NCBI RefSeq assembly: GCF_014305095.1
Contig: NZ_JACRUI010000003.1
Span: 1-64,000 of the forward strand
Source: Flavobacterium kayseriense
GTDB taxonomy: Bacteria; Bacteroidota; Bacteroidia; Flavobacteriales; Flavobacteriaceae
Direction: 5' to 3'
DNA length: 64,000 nucleotides
Made by a program: the position numbers and the translations under genes
Notes under the pieces: model-generated
Seen by the model: the letters and a program-made list of their open reading frames with translations, nothing else
Databases searched by the model: none
Told to the model about the DNA's origin: nothing
Shown here: positions 63,901 through 64,000 of the stretch, piece after piece
Layout: each line of letters begins with the position of its first letter
How positions within the stretch are numbered: position 1 is the stretch's first letter

Positions 63901-64000
63901 TTAATGTTGGTGTCCATGATTAATATCTTGTTCAGAAACTTGGCTATTTCTAAATTTAGAAGAGATTGTTTTTCCATTGACAAGTAATGTGATGGTACAA
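63901..64000 (-). CDS. 3' end of a gene with a His-rich C-terminus (partial)
   Basis: The last 32 codons of a minus-strand gene enter the window: TITLLVNGKTISSKFRNSQV followed by a tail ending DINHGHQH and a TAA at 63901-63903. The start lies beyond 64 kb. The tail resembles DTAHGHTH of the neighbouring lipoprotein, so it is probably another periplasmic metal-handling protein of the same operon. The rest is not visible. Confidence 0.6.
   Translation of the reverse strand, partial: CTITLLVNGKTISSKFRNSQVSEQDINHGHQH

Overview
The window looks like chromosome from a Flavobacterium-like member of the Bacteroidota (Flavobacteriaceae). The evidence is the AT-rich composition, SusC/SusD and FecI/FecR/TonB-receptor systems, the protein families, and a few TAnnTTTG-type promoter boxes. 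Nothing here gives a species.

Positions 1-10.4 kb form an accessory zone of small unrelated genes: alpha/beta hydrolase, a broken secreted protein, a DUF347 membrane protein, a VOC protein, a seven-blade propeller lipoprotein, an SDR/membrane/AraC operon, an HD protein, a 57-aa membrane protein and a MEMO-like lipoprotein. Most reading frames are followed within tens of bases by a copy of a degenerate repeat with inverted ends (AACAGCnGTTT...GTGGTAAATTCACG...). This is the layout of mobile gene cassettes, although no integrase is visible. Then come a hipBA toxin-antitoxin operon with three palindromic operators, a histidine kinase with nine 21-residue coiled-coil repeats, and the remains of a response regulator.

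Positions 14.6-27.8 kb are mostly core functions: a FUSC membrane protein, a serine hydrolase, uvrA, a ClC channel, gamma-glutamyltransferase, ACP phosphodiesterase, glmM and DoxX. Several convergent pairs share perfect hairpin terminators.

Positions 27.9-34.8 kb hold a cell-surface signalling system: ECF sigma factor, FecR anti-sigma factor and TonB receptor. A divergent three-gene operon encodes a lipoprotein with FPL/YPL repeats, a zincin-type lipoprotein and a beta-barrel protein. A bipartite motif with identical spacing (GTAGGGTAA, 11 nt, GTTGTCTTACT) lies upstream of fecR and upstream of the divergent operon. It is probably the promoter of this sigma factor and ties the locus together as one regulon.

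Positions 35-40.5 kb carry a class V aminotransferase, SelO, a lipid A acyltransferase, a rhomboid protease and a SIMPL protein.

Positions 40.6-52.1 kb are the most interesting part. Ten co-directional, tightly packed genes form an apparent arsenosugar locus: AhpD-like protein, ArsS, a DUF2064 protein, SusC, SusD, a sodium:solute symporter, a cysteine-rich degenerate metallophosphoesterase, a second DUF2064 glycosyltransferase, a purine nucleoside phosphorylase with an Asn-to-Asp change in the base-recognition position, and ArsM. Embedding a SusCD pair and a symporter suggests coupled transport of an organic or organoarsenic compound.

A 22-nt tRNA 3' end followed by its terminator (53.46-53.51 kb) looks like an attachment site. 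To its right, running off the window, is a probable integrated island of metal resistance genes: exported superoxide dismutase, CzcB adaptor, P1B ATPase with an SPA motif, CzcA fused to an outer-membrane factor, an anchor protein, HupE, and small proteins with His-rich tails.
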